The notes beneath the pieces were generated by a model. The model made no database searches. It was not told where the DNA came from and saw only the letters and a list, made by a program, of their open reading frames with translations. A program made the position numbers and the translations under genes. A stretch of 64,000 nucleotides of DNA. Origin: Burhinus oedicnemus (taxonomy: Eukaryota > Chordata > Aves > Charadriiformes > Burhinidae). Below, one piece after another: positions 34,770 to 47,900 of the stretch (position 1 is the stretch's first letter; the number at the start of each line of letters is the position of its first letter). The stretch covers positions 62,480 through 126,479 of the forward strand of contig VFFE01006868.1 of assembly GCA_008921705.1 (NCBI GenBank), given 5' to 3'.

Positions 34770-35530
34770 ATGCCTATCTTTTCCGAGCCTTCTTCCATTG
34801 TAAGGATTTGTGGCTCGGTCACAGGCAGCCATTGGCGCCACACATGAGGTAACCCAGTTTAGGGCCTTTCCTGAGATTCAGGAGTGAATGGTGCTGGGAG
34901 GCTGATACCTGTTGTCCCCTGGGTAAAGCAGGGAGTATTAGCCACATCTGACTGAGAAACCTCCATATCCTTGCTTAGTCAGTGTGGAAGTGTTGTGGGT
35001 GGTGTGGGGCAAGGGCAGCTCTGGGTGCAGCATTGGGAGTCTGGAGGACAGCAGGGGCTATGGGACCACCACAGGGGCCAGTCTCCATGCTGCCCAGCTC
35101 AGGGCTCGAGGATGTCTGAGCTCACTGCCAGGGCACTGTGCGGGCCAGCAGTTTCCTCAGGGCCAGGGTGTTGGTGGCCAAGGCCAGCCATGGTGCAAGG
35201 GGGCAGTGCCCACACTGATGGGGTACAGCCCCACAGCGTCCAAGCTAGCTGAGCCAACCAGGGTTGTGATGGCAACAGGCCCTGCTGACAGGCTGATGAA
35301 CATCAGCCAAAACCAAGGTCACAATCCAGGGCCAAGGACAAGCCAGGAAATCCAAATAACTGTTCAGGAGCAGGGCTGGAGATGCTGCAGCATCTCTGGA
35401 AGGTGCTAAAATGGGGTCCTGGGTTGTGGGCAGGATGGGGGTAGCCCTGGCGGGGCTGGGCAGGGACAGCCAGATCCACTAATGCTCTCAGAGCCCTGAC
35501 AAGGCCTCTCTTTGGCACCCAGCCCACTTC
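34770..35530. other. GC-rich block of unknown origin
   Basis: About 0.75 kb markedly richer in G and C than its flanks, with many GGGGC, CAGGGC and GCCAG motifs. The boundaries look fairly sharp (AT-rich before 34760 and after 35530). Open frames occur on both strands (for example 34984-35409 plus, 35303-35584 minus), as high GC predicts, and none resembles a known protein. It contains an 18-bp perfect palindrome, GAGATGCTGCAGCATCTC, at 35379-35396. It may be a divergent LTR or other repeat, or a CpG-poor regulatory segment. Confidence 0.4.
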
Positions 35531-38500
35531 GGGATGTATTGTGAATAAATAATGATAATTGGCAGGCGCAAAATGAAAAAGCATTCACTCAAGCTGAGGA
35601 AAACTGAGCAATACCATTTCATTTTTGTTAACCAAAATAAACAGTTGAGAAAGTGAATTATAAGAGAATGGCTTGTTCTGGCAAAATGAATAAGTGATGT
35701 CAATGTAACTGCAAGGTGGTCTCATTAACAGCATGATTTTGTACAAGCTTTACACAATAATTGTTGAAAGACTTTCAATATTATTTAGAAAGTTCAAACG
35801 TACCTCTTTTAAAGTTCACTGGATTTTGGTTTAATAGTTTATTCCCTAGGGAGCTGAATTATTTATTGATTTGTTAAGGAGAACAATGATCTAAATGCAA
35901 GAACTGCAGTGTATGTAATTGAGATCCAATTGGAGGGATTAACCTACCCACTAAATTTAAGTGCAGACACTTAAACTGGCCCCAAGATTAAAAGAAATTC
36001 TTTTTCAGTTAGATTCTTTCACTCCCAGAAAGTAATTTTTTAAGAATGAAAGAGCGTAAGTTTTTCATTTTTTTCTTTTTGTATATCTCATTCTAAATTG
36101 GACAAAAGTGGCAGAGCAACAGAATGTATTTTTAAAATGACCTAATACTTGCTTACTTAAGACTATAAACCCAGACTGGACTGCTATAGTACTGCTATAG
36201 CTAATATGATTCACTAATCTAGCTTTCCCAGCATGTCACATTAGAGCAGAAGTTCTAGGAGAGTAAAGTGATGAAGGAATTTCAAGACCTGGGAAAAAAG
36301 TTGTGAATCAGTATGCTTTTTAGTCTGAGCATTGGGAGAGTTCAGCACATTTCGCTACAGTCAAGGAAAAAAATTTATTGTAAATGATATGCCGTTAACC
36401 TTTAAAAGTAACTTTCTTTTAGCAGGAGTGGTGTTCTACCAGCATCTTATTATGCTATCAGTTCCTCTGAGTAATTGAAGCTGTTAAACTACCTCTTAAA
36501 AATTAATTTCTCTTGCTGCTAATGGGAGCATCACTGGTCCCCGAAAGAATAAACTATACTTGAATTGACTCAGCCTGGAAGTACTGCTTTCTTCCAGTGC
36601 TATGTTTTGTGAGTAAATAGTGAAAAAGTATTCGAGCTTTTTAAATGAAAAGTGTTCTCATCTGTTTGACTTCCGTAAGATGCAATTAACTGAATTCCAG
36701 ATTGGGCAGTTTGAGCAGTTTCCTTTCCTCAAATTAAATACTGTCAGTAGGTTGGTATCCCTCTAAACAGCTTGTGAGACCTACAATGATGCTTGCTTTG
36801 ATGCTGCTTCCAAAGCTACTAGAATGCATGCAAAGTGCTACCATGCATGATTAGTTAAGCTTTACGTGTTGTGTGTGGTCATTTATCTGGAACTATGTAA
36901 GTTTGCACTGGTAAATGATAAGCTCATATGAATGTTTGCAGCCCCACTGAAAGAAAAGTCACTCCATGGAAGACATTAAGCATGGGCTTAGATACGCTGT
37001 GCTAAGATTAATTCTTCTCTGTATTTTCATCTGCAATTCCAGATATACTAAAGATAGAATCTGACATCAGTTTGCTTTACACAGTGCCCTATATATCTAT
37101 TGGATTGTGCAAATTATAATAAAAGTTATAAAATTTCCTTGAAAAAATAGAATTAATCTTCTCCACGTGAGGTCATACTTTTAAATCCCTTATGAGCCAA
37201 AAGGAAGAACAAATTCAAGCTCGGGGAATAGTAATGTTAAAAGCTTCCCTGTTTTCTAACACATATTCATTCTCCTTCCATCTCCCTCCTTTCTGTCTTT
37301 CCCTCTCCAGTTCTATCCCTAACTTCCTTTGTGCTCTTTGTGTCCTCTTTTTTTTCCTTTCCTCTCCATATGTTGTTTTCTCTGTCCTTTGCCTTTGTTC
37401 ATTTTCTTTGTGTCTCTCCAGGGTATCTCCAGTGAAAATTTATTAGCAGTGCAATTTAGACCTACTCAGCTAATTTTGCTGTTAAGGTTGCCAGAGATAC
37501 GTGGCAATGCTCTTGTGAATGATCACAGAAATTGTCATATTTTGTTGTGATTCTGGCTGTTGTTTTTAAAATATCAATCTTCTGTTTGTTTGAGGCAAGC
37601 AAAATGAGAGTTAATTCGAAGTTTGGGATTCTCACAGTCCAGACCCAAATTTAAAGCACTGGTGCGTGGTGTTTTGTAGGTAGCATAGATTTATTTCTGT
37701 TTTGTCTTCCATTTGTGGTGGATTGGCTATAGGGCCTCTCCTTGTCTTTAGTAAAGGACAAAACAACTTTATATTCCACAGGTTACAGCTTTGTTTGACC
37801 CATCAAAAACTGTCAGTGCAAAAACTCCTGCAGTCTTAAATCTGGTTATAGAACTTGCCTGAGAAGATTTTTAGTGCATGTTGAGACAGGCACTATCACC
37901 AGCATTCTTCATAATTGGGTATTTCTTTTGACTGGTCTGACTTATGTTTGCTTTGAGACCCAAGCCAAGATATTACGCAGAATTTAAAAAAAAACCTCTT
38001 TTTTAGTAAATAGGAAAAAAAATCCCAAACAATATATTTGTAGATGTTTTCATTTGTAGATGTCTAGATATGTGATATTTGCTTTATTTTATTTTACTTT
38101 ATTTTTGACTCTTTAACACACTCCCCTCAAGCTGAATTTTAAACACTTAGATTACATGGCTGCAGTCCTGTGTTGGATAATGACATTCTTAATTTTAAAA
38201 ACCAGTGGTTAAAGGGTAATTAAAGCAAAAATTACATGACTTCGCATGTCCAGTATACAATACAGTATTTTTTATTTTGAGTGAGCATGGAATTCAGCCT
38301 CAGGAACCGCCCTAAAGCTTGCTTCACTTTGACCTTAGAAACATCTACACTTACCTTAAAGATGGTATTAGAGCCTAGAACTGGAACTGGAATCATTGTA
38401 TCCATGCCCAGAAGATATATGCTTTTCTTCAAACACTAAACTGTGTTAGAGGCAGTTGATTTGATCAGCTTTCAAAAAGTGAGCCCCCTTCTCTTTTGCT

Positions 38501-41500
38501 CTCCTCCATTCTCTGCACTGCTTCTGCACAGTTTCAGTACAGTAACAGAAAAAAAAACAGCCCACGTCAGTACTGACTCTTCTATAGAGCAGTTCGCTAA
38601 CACATTCTGTCATACTCATTTTCATGTGGGTAACAGGAAACACTGGGATTTTTGCCATAAAAAAAAAAAAGAATACTACAAAACTGTGAAGCACATAGGT
38701 GAACAGAGAATTGTTGTTATTTTTTTACTTTACTTTTATTTTACCAAGGTTATAGATTCAAACACCCATGGCAGGGAATCAGGATTCAGCAATAAGAATT
38801 ATCATTTATTAGGATTATCTAAAGAAACATAACTTTCTGCAAAGATATGAAAAGCTACCACCAAACTATAGACCAGCTCTAATGAAATTGTATCTTACCA
38901 CTTCCCAGCATAGTTTGCAAGCTGCTAGTGATTCCTTGTCATTCTCCATTCTGGAAGAACCACTCCTAAAAAAATTAAGTCTTCTGGCCAATCCTGTGGC
39001 AAACGGAATCGTTTCAGAAGGAAAAATTCAGATGGCTGTGATTAATGAGGTCTCCTGATTCCTGGTGACGCATTTTAAGAAATTACCATCCTTATTTATT
39101 TGCTCCAGATTTTTTCTGCCTTAGCAGCAGAAGTAAATGTGGCTCAGCATATCATCCTAAACTGAAACGAATGGCTTTTATGTTTATGCCATAGGTTGTG
39201 TACTGTGGCAACTCAGAATACAATGCACGTTCACTTTTGTTAGCAATGACAGCCAGCAGTAGGTCAATACATATAGGAACACAATAATATCTTAAGAAGC
39301 CGCTGTTAATTGGTTAGAGCCTTGACTCCATACTGATAAAATGAAATGAAAGTAAGGCTCAGCACCTGTTGCAATGGTTAATTATTAATACAGAGAAGTC
39401 AGCATGAGCAGGAAAGCAGTAAAAGACCCATCCCATGAAAAATATTTTCATTAAGCAGAAGATACTGGGCATGTGGGAGCAAAATTGCCTGGAGAAGAAG
39501 TGGTGGGTGTCTCACATGCACCAAACCAAAAACAAGAGGAAACATGAGAAGAATCATATTGCAGTCCATCCGGCAGTATGACAGCTCATGAACTATGTTA
39601 CACATCAAGAAACTCAACGAGTAAGACTGAGAGAGAGATGTGGAGAAAGAAGCAGCTTTCAGACAGGCATCTTTTGTCATCAGTGGATTTCCTGAAATCC
39701 TTGAGCATCTCAGCTAAACTGCTATTTTAGAGGGTACTGTTGTCAACCACTTCCATGAGCTATCATAGCACATATGTATATTAATTGCTAAAGGTGTCAA
39801 ATAAATCCTTCTGCATCTTGGCTTTCTTACACATGACAGCCTACACAGAATGTGTTTTTACTTTGTTATAGGCTGCTATACTTCAAGTGAAATGATATAC
39901 TGGGTTTGTGCCATTGACTTACACCCTGTGCATCCTACTTACGCCAGCAGATTTATGCATTACTGTCAGTAGGCACAGACCATAATCATATATTTCCCCC
40001 TTTCATTTTAGTGGAGTGAAATTAATGTGTCTGATTAAAATATCTTCACAGACTGACAGGGACAGCAGTATCACTACAAGGGAGGTTCTCCTCATGTTTG
40101 AAAATCACCTGAGGGGTTTCAGATGGTCTTTTAATTAATTTATAATAACTTGTGAGTATAAATGACAATACAAAATCAAGTTATTGAGACAAAATGCCTG
40201 CATGCCATTTGAATTTTATTCAGTAATTCAACAGGCCTGCTGAATTGGGATTGCCTCAGCATATGGCAAAGATTCAAGAAATTTCCAGCATAGAATGGAT
40301 GACTGAGATTGAGTTTTACACATTACTCTACTTGAGAAGTTAATCTATTGGAATATATGTATTACTACAGGCCTGATTTTAAAGAATGTGTGTTTGCTTT
40401 GTTTCTTCATTACCCATACATTTGAAAGACGATGCCAAAATTTACCTTTGTGAATACATTTACAGGCAGATATTTACACCCATTTTGAACATACTGAAGG
40501 TGCCTGCACAGTGGTGCAAGTATAATTACACATGCAAAGCAAATAGTGAAAAGTTACATGTGCAAATGTATTTTAAAATTAGATTTCTAGCAAGTACCTG
40601 AGAAAAGATTGAGAGTATGTCAACATATCTGAAAATAATTGCCACTAAATTTAATCAGTTATGTGGAATATGAAGAGGTCAAGCCAAGGTCAGCTTAAAA
40701 AGGAAATGAACAATTTGAGCGGCCATTGCACAGGACCAGATGGCATGACTGGGAGGTTAAAAACAAGAAAGGACAGAGTTCTTCAAAGCTGTATTAATTT
40801 TTTAATGTATGTATACTAGAATCGTGTAAATGAAAGGTTCACTGATTACTTACAAATTAAATTTACTAATTTCCTAATTACTGAAGGGAAAGAATGGATA
40901 TAAGAGACTTAAGAAACACATAACTTTTTTTCCTATTCTTATGAACAAAAAGCCCATATTTTTTCTTCAAAATTTTCATATTGTTCATCGACATCTCCAG
41001 CTCTCCAGGCTCCCCCTACTCATTTCAGAGTTTAATAGAGATGGAAAAATACTCATTTAAGAATGAAACATGCATCATTTATCCTTGCCTATCAGATTTC
41101 GCTTCAGACTACTTGTTCCCCTTGTTGTGTGCATCTCATCATCTCACATCTGTACTCCAGACAATAACTTTATCTATATTCCTTGAAACTATTCTTGACT
41201 TCGCTGTCACTTAAGATATTTGTCTTTCTTGACACTAAAGGACACTGCGTGTGTAATTTAACTACTCTTCTATTAATGAATTAATAGCTCGTACTTGTAA
41301 GGGGCTAAAAGCCAAATGCTGGTCAGAGACGTCTGGAAGAGCATTGGACCTGAAGCCAAGTACTGCCTTGGAAGCTAGCATATAAGATATGGGAGAAATA
41401 AGAACTCTTTGGATAAAGCATGACCAGCAGCACCTTGGTCCTTGACTTTTTCATCTGATTAGACTGTTATGTAGGATGATAATTTTCAAGGAAGACCATT

Positions 41501-42007
41501 TGATAAAGACGAATGATAGTCTAGTGTCTATAGAAGCAGCCTAGAAAGCAACATTCTTCTGGGTGTCATGTCCCCATCCCTAAACAGGGAGTTATAGTAA
41601 CCTCCTGCTCGCTGAGGTAAGTAAAATAGGCATAAATACAGTTCAGAAACTAGGAGGAAGTGCTGATACTGCTGCTGCATTGTTAATGTATGTGTGAATG
41701 TGTGGGTGAAGGAGGAAGGTATATAAATAACTATGATAGCAATTTACAGAAAATGGATTCTCCAAAGAAAAGACTTTTGGTCACTATTATAAGGGTAAGC
41801 TTGGAGAAGTGGCTTGTCATTTAAGAGTCCTTTTCTATGATTAGTGTTATCATTCAGTCAGTTTGTTAGCTTCATTTACATTCCCTAACAGGATGACATT
41901 CCTATTTAACATCGGCACCTTAAAAATCAGGCATCTTAACTGAAGCAAGGCTCTTTCCGTAGCAATTTAGGCACCTTATGAGGGCAATTAGCTCTTACGA
42001 AGAGTTA
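35531..42007. other. Non-coding DNA
   Basis: AT-rich sequence with no recognised gene or interspersed repeat apart from the pyrimidine-rich tract near 37.3 kb. Confidence 0.55.
37262..37421 (+). repeat. Polypyrimidine-rich tract
   Basis: About 160 bp dominated by C and T (CTCCTTCCATCTCCCTCC, TCTGTCTTTCCCTCTCC), ending CTCTCCAG at 37421. It may be a decayed (TC/TCC) microsatellite or an unusually long splice-acceptor tract. Confidence 0.6.
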
Positions 42008-43240
42008 AAATCATAGGATAATTCGGGATGGCAGGGGCCTTAGAACATCTCCAGCCCAACCTACTGTTTCTCAGGGCTTTATCCACCTGGGCCTGGAAAA
42101 CTTCCAAGGATGGAGACAGCACAACCTCTCCAGACAACCCGTTCCACTGTCTGGCTCTCCTCAGCAGAAAATATTTCTCCTTACGTCTAGTCTGAACCTC
42201 TCTTGTTTCAACCTATGCCCATTGTCTCTCATTCTTCCACTGTTCATCACTGTGAAGAGACTAGCTCTACCTTCTCAGTGACCTCCCCATAGCTACTAGT
42301 GGGTTGCTGTTTGATCCCCCCCCCTAAAGCTGTCTCTTCTCCAGCTGAGCTCCCTTCACCTCTCCTCACAGGGCAAGTGCTCCAGCTTCTTGAGCATCTT
42401 GGTGGCCTCTGCTGGGCTCTCTCCAGGTTATTGATGCCTTTCCTGGGCTGAGGGTGGGGTGGAGGTGGGGGATGACGTCAGGAGAAGAAAAAGCCTCAAA
42501 AATGGAGACCATATCTAGATGTTGTCTATTAAATATTGAGTAAAGGAGGGTAATCACTTCCCTTGATCTCCTGGCTGAGTTTCTGTTAATACAGCCTCCA
42601 ATGCTGTTGGCCTCTGCTGCCAGGGCACACTGCTGTCTCATGTTCAGCTTGCTGTCTTCCAGGATTCCCAGGTCCTTTTCCACAAGCTACTACCCAGCCA
42701 GTCAATCTCCAGCCTGTATCATCATAAGGGGCTGTTCCTTCCCAGGTGCAGGATTTAACATTTTCACTGAATTACAAACGTTCCTGCTGGCCCATTCCTC
42801 CAGCTGGTCTAGGTCCTTCTGGATGGCAGCCCTGCTGTCAACTGAACTGCTGTCAAGTGAACTCCCTCAGTATGGTGCCATCTGCAAATTCAATGAGAGT
42901 GCACTCCATCACCTCCTCCAGATCACAGATAAAAATATTAAAGAGGACAGGTCCCCGTTTAGGCCCCTGTGATGCTCACTTTTTACTGTCCTTCAAATAG
43001 AGTACGATCTATTAAATGCCATCCTCTGAGTCTAACCCTCCAGCCATCTTTCTATCCATACAGTTTTCCACCCAAACAGACCATAATGTCCTAATGTAGG
43101 TACAATAACACCGTGAGAGACAGTCAAGCCTTGCTAAAACCCATGCTAATGACATCTACTGCTCTCCCTTTGTCCACAGATCCATTTACTTTACTATAGA
43201 AGGCAATCAGGTTAGTCACACATGATTTACTATCTCCCTT
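42008..43240 (-). mobile_element. Long decayed CR1 LINE reaching the RT domain
   Basis: The longest CR1 here, on the minus strand. Its 3' end (42008) reads AATCATAGGATAATTCGGGA, the reverse complement of the CR1 tail. Moving to higher coordinates it covers the ORF2 C-terminus, an EKDLGILEDSKLNMRQQCAL segment (within 42366-42683), a degraded RT catalytic region (near 42870-42960, with an FADDT-like site altered to Phe-Glu/Ala-Asp-Gly-like sequence in broken frames) and an upstream RT stretch corresponding to KSCVTNLIAFY near 43195-43230. Many stops and frameshifts, together with small internal deletions and a duplication near 42830-42860, show considerable age. Its upstream boundary is approximate. 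Confidence 0.87.
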
Positions 43241-44689
43241 CATCGACTCTAGAAGTTTACATGGATTACTGCTTAGATTGAATGCTTTTGTACTGCTAAA
43301 ATAAGATTAAACAAATCCTAGAACTGGTCTTTCATAGTTCTAGAAAATTTTATTCATGTTGTCCTTTGTAAACACAAGACTGTTTTCCTCACCAAGTGTT
43401 TGAACACTGTCTATCAGCTCTTACAGCAAATGAAATAAAAAGGCTTCAAGTGATAAAAGTGTGACATTGCTTTCATAAGAGAAGGGCTTCTGACAGACTG
43501 GATAGTAATTGCAGCATCAGATATCCTGCCAGTTCTAGGTTGGCTCCTCAATACAACTCAACTTGGCAGAGCTAGCATAGACACAAAAGCTCATTAGTTA
43601 TGGTTAGAATTTTTTTCAAGTTTGCTATTTTGTCTTCCATTAGAACAATTGATAAAGCTCCCATTGCCTTTTGTGGAAACTAGGTTATACCATTAGAACA
43701 ATTCAGAAAATCCAGCATGTCTCATTTGGTTTTGACGTCCTTGAGAACAGTGGCTTAAACTGGAAATCTGGTTGTTCTGAAAGAACAGAGAAAGCTTTAC
43801 TCAGAAAAAGATTGTGCAAAATCTAGAAACTAATTTCCGAATCTCAAATAGAGAATTTATTGGCTTTTGTGAAATAGGACCTCTACAATACATTTGAGGA
43901 GAGTATAAAGACAGAAAATTAGCCACTGCATTTATCTGAGGAGTTGCTGAGAACATTTCAAGCTTAGACCAAATTTCTAGCACTTAATAATACAAACCCC
44001 CGAGATTTTAAATTGTATACTAAATAAAAAAGATATATTTTGCATTTCTAACAATGTTGCATACAGACGAAGATAAGCCGCAATCAGAATGATGTTGCCA
44101 GTGCCAATGCAGTAGGTATTATGGTCGGGAAAGTATTACATATGTTGGTACTCTCTAACGTCTTCCCTCCTGGGAATAACTGTTTCTGCAGCCTGCTGGA
44201 TAGGTCAGACTGGTAAGGAAACCTCTTCAGACTGTATAACTTTAATACAGTTTGTTTTCTTCATACTCAGCAATCTGTGAATTCTATCCCATTTGCCAGT
44301 CTGCAGGTGCTGTTTCCCTATTAAGACAAACAATCATCTTCATAAGATCATTAGAACAGATATTGGGTTAAATTATTTGTGTGTATACAACTAAGTACCA
44401 AAAGAAGACTCAAGAGCTTATATTGTTTCTATACATCAAAGACCTCTAGTTCATAGTTCCAAGGAGTAGGCTGAAAGCCCAACTTCTAGCTCTGTTACTC
44501 AACAGAATGAATCATAGGGCTCAAACCCTCCCTCACAAGGAAATATTTGAGGAAGTAATCTATCTATCTGGGGGAAAGAGGCTGACCTATAACATAATAA
44601 TAAAATAGGAGTATGCAATAGGAGAGGGCTAATGGACACCATGATATTTATAACTGCAACAAAAGCCACTGGCTACAGTATATAGATAG
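43241..44689. other. Non-coding DNA
   Basis: No gene recognised. Contains a 14-bp direct repeat, CCATTAGAACAATT, at 43637-43650 and 43690-43703. Confidence 0.5.
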
Positions 44690-44957
44690 GCACATTCAAA
44701 GTGGAAATATGAGACACATTTCTATCAGTGAGAGAAAATAACCATTGGGTCAATTTATGAAGGAAAGTAGTAGATTTTCTGTCCATCATACAACATTTTA
44801 AAATCAATATTTATTTCTTTCTAAAAGGTGTACCGTATTCAACTGCAAATTATTGGACTTCATGTAGATGTTATTGGGTGAGGTCTTACCGCCTGTGTCA
44901 CATCGCAGGTCAGACTAAATGACTGCACTGTTCTCTTCTGCCCTTAAAATCTATGAA
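44690..44957 (+). mobile_element. Ancient CR1-type LINE 3' end
   Basis: Degraded sequence following the order of an old CR1-type tail of the kind abundant in turtles and crocodilians: an ORF2 C-terminal piece with ACCATTGGGTCAATTTATG, then TTTCTAAAAGGTGTACC, then a 3' UTR with GGTCAGACTAAATGACTGC and CCCTTAAAATCTATGAAG. The match is by pattern memory and is interrupted by many differences, consistent with an insertion predating modern birds. No frame is preserved. Confidence 0.7.
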
Positions 44958-47900
44958 GTGATCAATGGCTGTTACAGGATGGCAGCCACGGAAAAAAGTA
45001 ATGATTACTTATGGTCGAAAGGAAAAGGAGGCACCACGTGATCTGATAGGCATATTCAGTCAATACCAGCCTATGGAGACTTCCAATACTCGTAAAGCAA
45101 AAAGTGACCATGCCTACTCACCCTATGCTTTCCGCTTTTAGATTCAAATTCAGTGTTTTATCATTTTCACTCTCCTGCATAGAATGTAATGTGTTCAGTT
45201 AAGATGTCATTTCATTTAATGGGAATGGACACAAGTACTCTGGCATTTTAATACATATAAACAAAGGGTGCTTTACCTTCCTGTAGTTTGTGATCACTGC
45301 TCTATTTTGCCAGTTTTCTGATCTGTCCCTTTCCCTCTGAATACCATTTCTCATTTTTTCTCACCCCCTCCTCCAACCTTTGGACTAATGCATCATCAAC
45401 AACTTTGCATTTATTTATGATTTAAGGAAAAGATGGCTGAAAAATTAGAAAAAATATTTATGATTGAATGACGGAACTTAGCACTTCTCATAGTCATGAG
45501 TTCAGTATGATCTTTTTTGCACTCTACACAATACCAATAGCTTCTCCAAGAAAATAATGAAAGATTTTTTTATTATTTTATTTTGAGGTTGGAAGTAAAC
45601 TCCTTTTGAGATTCATTATTCTTTGCTTTCCTAAATCTTCTGCATGTCTTAGGACACAGAGAAGTCCTATTTTTTTTTAAAGAATAAAATTAAGAATTAT
45701 TGTCTTGTTCAGACAGAAAAACTCTGGAAAGACCACAGTCTGACCTTGTATATTATGTGCTACCTTAATTAATTTAGCTGTAAATTAGCCTTCAGGATTT
45801 CCATGCAGTCTGCCTAAAAGGTCACTAGAATACTAATAAATTCTCTTGTCTTCTTTAGCTGTTCTGCATACATTAGGCTGTGTAGTGAGAAGTGACTGAA
45901 CTTCCTTTGAGACATTTACTCCAAAACAATTTTTCTTGTCAGAACTATGTATTATATGGAGTTTAAGGAAAGTGCATGTTTTAAAAACATAAATCAGTTC
46001 TGGATGCTAGCCTGATTTTGTTTTCATGATGAAAATCAATTTTTCCTATTGAGTGCAGAGCACTGTAACAAGATGCTAGTGGAAGATGTTTGGGTTTTTT
46101 GGTTTTTTTAATATATATAATTCCAGGATCCTGAGGGGAAAGGAGACAGGAGGATGGAAGGAATATCTCATCTCTCTCTGTGACAACATGTTGCTGAATG
46201 GGGAAGACTGTTCCTGGCCCAATCTCATTCAAAAACTCTTTCAAAAATTAAGTACACGGGCTACCCCTCAGAGTTGATATCTTTTCATGTTTTGTACTTC
46301 ACAAAAAAATTATCAAGCAGCTGTGTAAGAGGATCTTGTACATGCTTGGGAATTACTTTAAATTGCATTCTTATCATGATGTACAGTTATATCACACCAA
46401 AATCCTGTCAGTCTTTAAAAAGCTGACAATTCAGACATGATTTATAGAAGTGTAGGTAAAATGCTACAATCTTATTCTGTGGCCTTATATCAGTGATGTG
46501 TAGATTAAACGATTCTTAATAATATGCTGTGCTATAGTACAAGATGACAGGTCTTCTTATAAGGATTACAAAGCATTGTATGTATCTATGCTGTTACCAT
46601 CTACATAGAGTGACATGCCATTAAACTGCCAAAGTAAGATGTAGCTCCTCTGCCTGGTCTCACATCACAAGAATTCATAGAACTCCGTGAAAAGTTGGGC
46701 AGAATTATTTTGCCTTCATTTAATCTTAAAACCTTTTTCTTTCTACAATGTGTATTGCAAAACAAGGTAAGGGGGATGAAAAAGCTCTATAAAACTATTG
46801 TCTTTGTCCTGGTAGATTATGAACACATATAGTTCAAATTCTGAAGTACTAAATTCAAAGAATAAGCAAAAGTGCAGCAACTGATTAATTATCAAATATT
46901 TCCTGTAAGTTTTGTTGGTAATTGTAACTTTACTCAGCATCTGTAATAATGATTTGGAAAAAGAGATAGTCATAGCTGTTGTTATCAAGAGAGAAATTTA
47001 AAATCTGGACCTTGTGAAAGCTGATAAACATGTAAAAAAGATCATCATAAATTCATCTTGGAAGAACAAACGCTCTAAGAAGACATCATTCCAGATGAGA
47101 TTACTTAGTAGAAAGGAAATACTTAAAAAGCTGTGTGATCAAAATATATGTTGTCAATAATTTAAATATGTTATATGGTACCCATTTATAAAAAGCAGCT
47201 TCAGATTGGTCACACATCTAAAAATAGTACCTAAAAGACCAAGGAGAACACATTGTCTCAATATAAGCATGAGCATCAGCTTAAACTGTACTATAGTGCT
47301 TTCAGTCCTAAGTATTTGGTTACGAAGATACTGGTACTCAAAGGAGAAAACAACATATGCATCCTTCTACATCATATAGCACGGTAGGGTAGCCATCTGT
47401 GTCACAGTGCCATTTTAACTAACGCTAGGAAGGGTATGTCTGCAGCTCACTGTTGCATTATAGACAGGTTCCCAGCTCCAGCAGGCAAGCTCCAGAACAG
47501 GAAGCATCAGAGCGGCAGCAGCATCAGTTTAGCCAAGTGCCTGAGTAACTAAAACTGTAAATCAGAAGAGTAAAAACACCTAGGGATACTCCCTGCTATT
47601 GAAAGCATCATACTAAGACCACTAAATAAAAGAGAGAGGTGAGTCACATGGATGTTTGATGACTTGCCACAGATTTCTTAATAACAGCTGTCAAAAACTA
47701 GGCTAAGGCCTTTCTCAGTACTGACCCTACTTTGGTCAAAATGAACACCACCATTCTTCTTCACTTCTGCTTCATATGCTTTGTTGCCAGTGCCTTTGTA
47801 CTCAGGGGTTCAGAAGTGACTGTACTGAAGTGTCTTGAGCTGATCTTCTCATGCCCTTTTCTATTGAGAGGGAATATTTACATTTTGCTGAACTTCTAAA

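Noticed and set aside
34984..35409. 141-codon plus-strand open frame in the GC-rich block
   Set aside because: Several frames on both strands are open there; high GC explains it and no protein family is recognised.
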